Source: Actinomadura terrae
GTDB taxonomy: Bacteria > Actinomycetota > Actinomycetes > Streptosporangiales > Streptosporangiaceae
Assembly (NCBI RefSeq): GCF_022751215.1
Contig: NZ_JAICDG010000007.1
Location: forward strand, 377,643-441,642
Direction of reading: 5' to 3'
Length of the DNA: 64,000 nt
The position numbers and the translations under genes are program-made. Shown in pieces: positions 58,246 to 64,000 of this stretch. The number at the start of each line of letters is the position of its first letter. Position 1 is the stretch's first letter. Under the pieces are notes generated by a model, which saw nothing but the letters and a program-made list of their open reading frames with translations, ran no database searches and was not told the origin of the DNA.

Positions 58246-58872
58246 ATGTCGAACCGGCTGCCGCATACCGAGCACACCTCGCGCCCGTGGCGGATCCACG
58301 AACTGACGCGGGACTTCCGGGTGGAGGACGTGTGGCGGTACCGCACCCCCGGGGCGGGTCCGGACGACTTCCCGCTCATGCTCGACGCGCTGGAGGCGCT
58401 CGCCGGCCCCGCGAACGCGGGGCCGGCGGTGCGCTTCCTGTTCGCGGCCCGCTGGAAGCTCGGCGCCCTGTTCGGCTGGGACAAGCCCAAGGCGAGCCTG
58501 GGGACACGGGTCCGGTCGCTGCGGGAGATCCTGCCGCCCGACCTCCCCGCGGCCGCAGACGGCGTGGCCGTCCGCGGCACTCCGTTCACGCGGCTGTACG
58601 TCCTTGAGGACGAGTACGCCTTGGAACTGGCGAACAAGACCGTGCACACGGTGTGCCACATGGGATGGGTGCCGGCCGGCAACGGCGAATACGAGCTGCG
58701 CATGGCCGCGCTCGTCAAGCCCAACGGAATGTTCGGGCGCCTGTACATGGCCTTCATCAAGCCGTTCCGGTACCTCATCGTCTACCCCGCGCTGACCCGG
58801 CAGTGGGAACGCGCGTGGCGCGACCGGGCCCGCCTCGTCCCGGGCACGGAAGGCCACAGCGTTCGCTCCTGA
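58246..58872 (+). CDS. DUF2867 domain protein
   Basis: A 208-residue protein matching DUF2867: WRIHELTRDFRVEDVWRYRTPGAGPDDFPLMLDAL, GTPFTRLYVLEDEYALELANKTVHTVCHMGWVP and KPFRYLIVYPALTRQWERAW. DUF2867 domains are often attached to NmrA-like proteins; the stand-alone form may be a lipid- or ligand-binding scaffold. No function is known. GAGGAGG precedes the ATG. It is under the control of the divergent TetR. Confidence 0.8.
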   Translation: MSNRLPHTEHTSRPWRIHELTRDFRVEDVWRYRTPGAGPDDFPLMLDALEALAGPANAGPAVRFLFAARWKLGALFGWDKPKASLGTRVRSLREILPPDLPAAADGVAVRGTPFTRLYVLEDEYALELANKTVHTVCHMGWVPAGNGEYELRMAALVKPNGMFGRLYMAFIKPFRYLIVYPALTRQWERAWRDRARLVPGTEGHSVRS

Positions 58873-58896
58873 AGGAGACCGCGCAGGCGACCAGTC

Positions 58897-59856
58897 TCAC
58901 TCCGCCAGGGCCTCGCGGAGAAACTCGCGGATCTCCGCCTGGGCGTCCGCCGCCTGGGGTTCCACGCCCGGCAGGGTGAGGAACGCGTGCCGCGCCCCCG
59001 GATATTCGGTGAGGCGCACGGACGTCCCGGCCGCCCGCAGTTCCTCGGCGTAGCGGCGGCCGTGATCGGCGACCGCGTCCTGGGTCGGCACCACGACCAG
59101 CGCGGGGGCGAGCCCGCTCAGGTCGTCCGCGTACAGCGGGGAGAGCGCGCGGGCGTCGGCCTCCGGCGGGATCGCGAGTCGCCGCAGGAACCGGAGGAGC
59201 GGCATGGCGGGGCTCGGGCTGTAGGCGTACTCGGTGATGGAGGGGTAGTCCAGCATCGTCTCGCTCACGTCGACCGCGGGGTTGACCAGCACCTGCGCCC
59301 TGAGCCGCAGGCCGGCGTCCCGGGCCCGGATGGCGGTCAGGGCGCTGATCAGCGCGCCGAAGCTCTCCCCGAAGACGGCCGTGCGCGCCGGGTCGACGCC
59401 CCACTCCGAGGCATGCCGCAGGACGTGCTGGAGGACGTCCCACCCGTCGTCGGCGGCGTTCGTGAGGGGGCTGTCCGGCGCGACGAGACGGTGCTCGACC
59501 GAGACGACCAGGGCGGGCAGCCGTGCGGCGAGGTGGCTGCTGGTCCAGTCGCACTGCGCCGCCGTGCCCACGAACCCGCCTCCGTGCACATGGATTACGA
59601 GCGGCAGACCCGCGCCGGCGGCTTCACCCTCGTCCGTCGACGCCGGCCGGTACACCCGGACCGGGAGGTCACGGCCCGGCAGCTCCACGCTCTGCCACTC
59701 GATCGCGGCCGCGGGGTCGGGCTCCCCGATGAACGCCCACGCCTCGCTGGACGCCCGCCAGTCGTTCTCCGCGGTGCGGTAGGCGATCAGTTCCTCGGTC
59801 GTCATCGTCTCGAAGTCCGGCTCCGGGGGCCGCTTCGCAGCAGTGGTCTCGCCCAT
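58897..59856 (-). CDS. Alpha/beta hydrolase, HSL (hormone-sensitive lipase) family
   Basis: A 319-residue esterase: VIHVHGGGFVG (oxyanion), VFGESFGALISAL (nucleophile Ser), PTQDAVADHG (acid), YPGARHAFLTLPG (His). This triad and the HGGG motif define family IV lipases/esterases that cleave short acyl esters. The start at 59856 (MGETTAAKRPPEPDF) follows GAAGGAGAGGG. It is divergent from a TetR gene. Confidence 0.88.
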   Translation of the reverse strand: MGETTAAKRPPEPDFETMTTEELIAYRTAENDWRASSEAWAFIGEPDPAAAIEWQSVELPGRDLPVRVYRPASTDEGEAAGAGLPLVIHVHGGGFVGTAAQCDWTSSHLAARLPALVVSVEHRLVAPDSPLTNAADDGWDVLQHVLRHASEWGVDPARTAVFGESFGALISALTAIRARDAGLRLRAQVLVNPAVDVSETMLDYPSITEYAYSPSPAMPLLRFLRRLAIPPEADARALSPLYADDLSGLAPALVVVPTQDAVADHGRRYAEELRAAGTSVRLTEYPGARHAFLTLPGVEPQAADAQAEIREFLREALAE

Positions 59857-59911
59857 GTCTCCCTCTCCTTCCCCTGGCCGAGGACCCTCGGCCAACGTGT
59901 TGCACACAGTA

Positions 59912-59928
59912 TGCACGCGGTGCGTGCA
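59912..59928. promoter_or_regulatory. TetR operator: TGCACGC-GGT-GCGTGCA
   Basis: Perfect 7-3-7 inverted repeat between the hydrolase (start 59856) and the TetR gene (start 59974). TTGCAC and TGCAA half-sites flank it. Confidence 0.7.
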
Positions 59929-59973
59929 ATGGCAAGTGCATGGGCTAGGCTCGGCGCGGACGAGAGGGGCGAG

Positions 59974-60627
59974 ATGGCAGGTCGACGGCGTTGGACCACC
60001 GAGGAGATCCTGGACGCGGCGGTGGATCTGCTGCGCACGAGCGACACCGAGTCGTTCAGCGTGCGCAAGCTCGCCGCCGCGCTCGGGACCGACTCCTCCA
60101 GCCTCTACCGGCACTTCCGCAACAAGACCGAGCTGCTGCGCGCGGTCGCCGACCGGATCCTCGCCGCCGCGATGGACGGCTACCGCCCCGCGGGCGACTG
60201 GAAGCAGCGCATCACCGCCACGGCCCTGCGCCTGCGAGAGGCCTTCGGGGAGCACCCCCAGCTCGCCGCGGTCTGGGGACGCTACGCGTCCGGCGGCACC
60301 GGTTCCCGGCTGGTCATGGAGGAGGTGCTACAGGCATTGCGGGCCTCGGGCCTGCCCGAGGAGGAGATTCCGTCCCGCTACCACCGGCTCGTGATCCTCC
60401 TGGCCGCACTGATCGCCTCCGAGGCGAGCATCGGCGTCCTGACCCCCGGCGAATACGAGCAGGGCATGGAGCACTTCCGTGTCGCGGTCCTCGGCGCCGA
60501 CCCCGACCGCTTTCCCGCCCTGGCCCACTTCGCCCGCGAGATCCGTCCCCTCGGCGCCGACCGCCGCGCCGCGTTCGAAGAGATCCTCGCCGCCCACATC
60601 GCCCAGATCGAGACCGCGATTCCCTGA
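59974..60627 (+). CDS. TetR-family transcriptional regulator
   Basis: A 217-residue regulator: MAGRRRWTTEEILDAAVDLLRTSDTESFSVRKLAAALGTDSSSLYRHFRNKTELLRAVAD is a standard HTH with Y-R-H-F-x-N-K, followed by a TetR_C_33-like helical domain. GAGAGGGG precedes the ATG. The palindrome upstream makes control of the divergent esterase likely. Confidence 0.87.
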   Translation: MAGRRRWTTEEILDAAVDLLRTSDTESFSVRKLAAALGTDSSSLYRHFRNKTELLRAVADRILAAAMDGYRPAGDWKQRITATALRLREAFGEHPQLAAVWGRYASGGTGSRLVMEEVLQALRASGLPEEEIPSRYHRLVILLAALIASEASIGVLTPGEYEQGMEHFRVAVLGADPDRFPALAHFAREIRPLGADRRAAFEEILAAHIAQIETAIP

Positions 60628-60858
60628 CCCGGCGGCCGACCGGACGAACGTGGCGCCGTTCGACGCCGCACAACCCCCAGGTTTTGGGATGGCTCGCCTT
60701 TCTGGGCTCGGGCATCGTGAGGGAGTAGCAGCACAGGCACGGACTCGCGCCGCTCGGGCGCCAAGCCCGAAGAGAAGAATGGGAATGAACCTTCCCGATC
60801 TTGACGGGCGGAATTGCCTGAACGCACCCAAATCGATCCTACGGAAGGCGAGGACTTC

Positions 60859-61080
60859 ATGGCTGCACCAGTGGGGCAGAGCAACTGGCGGTTCTGTTCG
60901 AAGTGCTTCGGCTTGTGGTACAACGGGCTGCCCACGAACGGGGTGTGCCCCGCGGGCGGCTCCCACCAGGCGTTCGCGTCCTCGGCCGGTCCGGCATCCG
61001 CCCCGGCGGCGCCGCAGGGCGGGCCCGGGAGCTGGGATTACCTGCTCGCCGCCGATCCCGCGGTCTATCCCAATGAATGA
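60859..61080 (+). CDS. Small zinc-ribbon-like protein
   Basis: A 73-residue protein, MAAPVGQSNWRFCSKCFGLWYNGLPTNGVCPAGGSHQAF, a Pro/Ala/Gly spacer, and SWDYLLAADPAVYPNE. The W-R-F-C-x-x-C, CPAGGSH and a Y-L end match a repeat-like module frequently found in actinomycete secreted and lectin-like proteins. CxxC plus Cys and His could bind one zinc. No signal peptide, so probably cytosolic here. GGAAGGCGAGG precedes the ATG; a strong terminator follows. Monocistronic. Confidence 0.75.
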   Translation: MAAPVGQSNWRFCSKCFGLWYNGLPTNGVCPAGGSHQAFASSAGPASAPAAPQGGPGSWDYLLAADPAVYPNE

Positions 61081-61107
61081 GTAGGGATTCCGAACAGGCC
61101 GAGACAC

Positions 61108-61139
61108 AGGGCCCGCACATCACCGGATGTGCGGGCCCT
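61108..61139. terminator. 14-bp perfect terminator hairpin
   Basis: AGGGCCCGCACATC (61108-61121), loop ACCG, perfect complement (61126-61139), then TTTCC. It separates the zinc-ribbon gene from the convergent acetyltransferase. Confidence 0.85.
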
Positions 61140-61176
61140 TTCCGCTATCTGCCCCACAGCCCCGCCGGTGGCAGCC

Positions 61177-61821
61177 CTACCTTCCGCGGGCCGCCTCCTC
61201 CAACTCGTCGATACCGCCGGACATGATCGCGCGGACGTGCTCGGTGATCTGCTCCAGCGGCCAGTCCCACCAGGCCAGCGCCAGGAGGCGGCCGATGTCG
61301 GCGTCGCTGTAGCGGCGCCGGATCAGCCGGGCGGGGTTGCCGCCGACGATGCCGTAGTCGGGGACGTCGTCGACGACCACGGAGCCGGAGGCGACGACCG
61401 CACCGTGGCCGATGCGGACGCCGGGCATCACCGTGGCCCGGTAGCCGAACCAGACGTCGTTGCCGATCACGGTGTCGCCCCGTCCGGGCAGGCCGGTGAT
61501 GAGGTCGAAGTGCTCGGTCCAGGAGCCGCCCATGATCGGGAAGGGGAAGGTCGAGGGCCCGTCCATGCGGTGGTTGGCGCCGTTCATGATGAACCGCACG
61601 CCCTCGCCCAGCGCGCAGAACCTCCCGATGATCAGCTGCTCGGGCCCGTAGTGGTACAGGACGTTGCGGGTCTCGAACGCGGTCGGATCATCCGGGTCGT
61701 CATAGTAGGAGAACTCGCCGACCTCGATCAGCGGCGAGGTGACCAGCGGCTTCAGCAGCACCACCCGCGGCTGCTCGGGCATGGGATGCACGACGGTCGG
61801 GTCGGCGGGGACGAGCGGCAT
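61177..61821 (-). CDS. Vat-type xenobiotic O-acetyltransferase
   Basis: A 214-residue left-handed beta-helix acetyltransferase: IIGRFCALGEGVRFIMNGANHRMDG (catalytic His in NGANH), FPFPIMGG, DTVIGNDVWFGYRATVMPGVRIGHGAVVASGSVVVDDVPDYGIVGGNPARLIRRRYSD. Length and landmarks are those of the CatB/Vat group, which acetylates streptogramin A or chloramphenicol with acetyl-CoA. Environmental members often lack a proven drug substrate. Adjacent to the rifamycin monooxygenase gene, same strand, 177 bases downstream of it. Confidence 0.88.
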   Translation of the reverse strand: MPLVPADPTVVHPMPEQPRVVLLKPLVTSPLIEVGEFSYYDDPDDPTAFETRNVLYHYGPEQLIIGRFCALGEGVRFIMNGANHRMDGPSTFPFPIMGGSWTEHFDLITGLPGRGDTVIGNDVWFGYRATVMPGVRIGHGAVVASGSVVVDDVPDYGIVGGNPARLIRRRYSDADIGRLLALAWWDWPLEQITEHVRAIMSGGIDELEEAARGR

Positions 61822-61998
61822 GGTGAATCGCTTCCTCGGTGGAGTTTCTTGTGGGCGTCCGGACGTCTGGCGGTGGCGGCGCCCCCAAGGTCAGGCGGGC
61901 GCCCTCCCACCGAACCCGTGCAAGCGTATGGTGCGCACCGGATGGTGCCCACGACCCTGACGAAAGAGCACCACGGCTCAATCGGTCGCTCAGGTGGG

Positions 61999-63537
<1,539 letters not shown>

Positions 63538-63591
63538 TCAATCGCCCAACCGCGACCGGAAGGGGAGCACCCACGTCGATACTGCGTTCAT
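63538..63591 (-). CDS. Leader peptide of rox (17 residues)
   Basis: A short ORF, MNAVSTWVLPFRSRLGD, preceded by an excellent ribosome-binding site (GAGGAGGTGAG, six bases away), far better than that of rox itself. It ends 55 bases before the rox ATG, followed by a hairpin. The position is that of an attenuation leader; no match to known leader peptides is recalled. Confidence 0.55.
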   Translation of the reverse strand: MNAVSTWVLPFRSRLGD

Positions 63592-63623
63592 GGGTCTCAC
63601 CTCCTCGGGCGGTGTCACGGCCA

Positions 63624-63642
63624 GGAGCAAGTTACAAGCCCC
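63624..63642. promoter_or_regulatory. Rifamycin-associated-element-like 19-bp motif
   Basis: Minus strand reads GGGGCTTG-TAA-CTTGCTCC. It has the length, position upstream of a rifamycin-inactivating gene and GGGGCTTG half of the actinomycete rifamycin-associated element as I remember it. The second half is imperfect. Confidence 0.5.
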
Positions 63643-63705
63643 GGCGTCATGCCGTCCAGCCATTTACACCTGCCCGCCCTCGATGCCACGGGCCGCTGCC
63701 GGTCG

Positions 63706-64000
63706 TCACTTGTCCATCGCGTGATCGACGGTCGTGCCTCCCGCAAGGGTCTCGGGCATGGGGATCTTTGCGGCGCGGGGCCGCCGGGTGAGCCGGTGGG
63801 CCAGTTCCGACAGCCCGAGGGCGAGCAGCGCGATCACGGCGGCGGCCGGGGCGAGCCGGTCGGCGCCGAGCCAGCCGATGCCGACGGCCCCGGCCATGCC
63901 CGACAGGGAGATGGCCAGGTAGAGGATGGCGGCGTTGAGCGACACGTAGACCGAGGCCGCGGCCGGGTCCAGGGCGATCAGCCGGTGCTGCTGGGGGGTG
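63706..64000 (-). CDS. MFS transporter, C-terminal part (5' end off window)
   Basis: The frame is open to the end of the window. The visible residues (QHRLIALDPAAASVYVSLN, then AAILYLAISLSGMAGAVGIGWLG and two more hydrophobic helices ending SELAHRLTRRPRAAKIPMPETLAGG) are the last two or three helices of an AraJ/YdhP-like MFS pump. QHRLI-LDP-AA-VYVSLN-S--YLG is the usual TM10-11 region of that group. Apparent internal GTG starts are not real. 114 bases upstream of the rox leader, same strand. Confidence 0.75.
   Translation of the reverse strand, partial: TPQQHRLIALDPAAASVYVSLNAAILYLAISLSGMAGAVGIGWLGADRLAPAAAVIALLALGLSELAHRLTRRPRAAKIPMPETLAGGTTVDHAMDK

Overview
The window is about 70% GC or higher. 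Codon third positions are almost always G or C, genes are short-spaced or overlapping (ATGA/GTGA junctions), GTG starts are frequent, and nearly every operon is paired with its own small regulator. This fits a filamentous actinomycete, plausibly Streptosporangiales/Thermomonosporaceae such as Actinomadura. That placement is inferred from gene content and style; no rRNA or core marker is present. No tRNA, rRNA, CRISPR array, insertion sequence or phage gene was seen. The region reads as an accessory chromosomal segment rich in resistance, efflux and regulatory genes.

Layout. 1-9.9 kb: 3' end of a UvrA-like ATPase, a LysR/PPOX pair divergent from an Asp/Glu racemase, a WYL regulator, a MarR/MFS pair, a duplicated-ATPase ABC-F protein and an MFS/ArsR divergent pair. 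9.9-13.5 kb: an ECF41-type sigma factor (SigJ) divergent from a degenerate carboxymuconolactone-decarboxylase-like gene, followed by an NmrA-like epimerase, an isochorismatase-like hydrolase and a membrane protein. 13.6-25.6 kb: regulator-plus-target units (TetR, LysR, XRE, MarR, MFS pumps, NmrA, SnoaL), two more ECF sigma genes, and a secreted crystallin-like inhibitor. 25.6-30.5 kb: a cytosolic substrate-binding-like protein and a vancomycin-resistance-like set (VanS, VanR, a soluble alanine/serine racemase, VanY) without any visible ligase, VanH or VanX.

30.6-33.8 kb: a DHA2 efflux pump and a second sigma/degenerate-CMD divergent module that mirrors the first. 33.8-36.9 kb: tandem iron boxes, a bacterioferritin lacking the axial heme Met, and two tandem 2OG-oxygenase-like genes, the second apparently without metal ligands. 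37-40.8 kb: an operon of an epimerase-hydrolase fusion, an APH-type kinase and a P-loop ATPase, with a TetR. 40.9-49.2 kb: membrane proteins (one a DUF805-HTH fusion), a dehalogenase-like hydrolase divergent from a CGNR regulator, an APC permease, MerR/SDR, SDR/TetR and RtcB. 49.5-57.5 kb: an MMPL exporter with a NarL-type two-component system, a sulfotransferase, a 2OG oxygenase, and a GlxA-type regulator/cupin pair. 57.5-64 kb: TetR/DUF2867 and hydrolase/TetR pairs, a zinc-ribbon microprotein, a Vat-type acetyltransferase, a rifamycin monooxygenase (Rox) with a probable leader peptide, and the end of an MFS pump.

How it works together. Most units are small self-contained circuits: a regulator, a palindromic operator that can be read in the divergent gap, and one pump or enzyme. 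The clearest shared circuit is the pair of sigma/CMD modules. All four promoters in the two divergent gaps carry the same -35/-10 pattern, (T/C)GTTAC(A/G/C)-N16-CGTC, which argues that each sigma factor drives itself and its CMD gene and may cross-regulate the other module.
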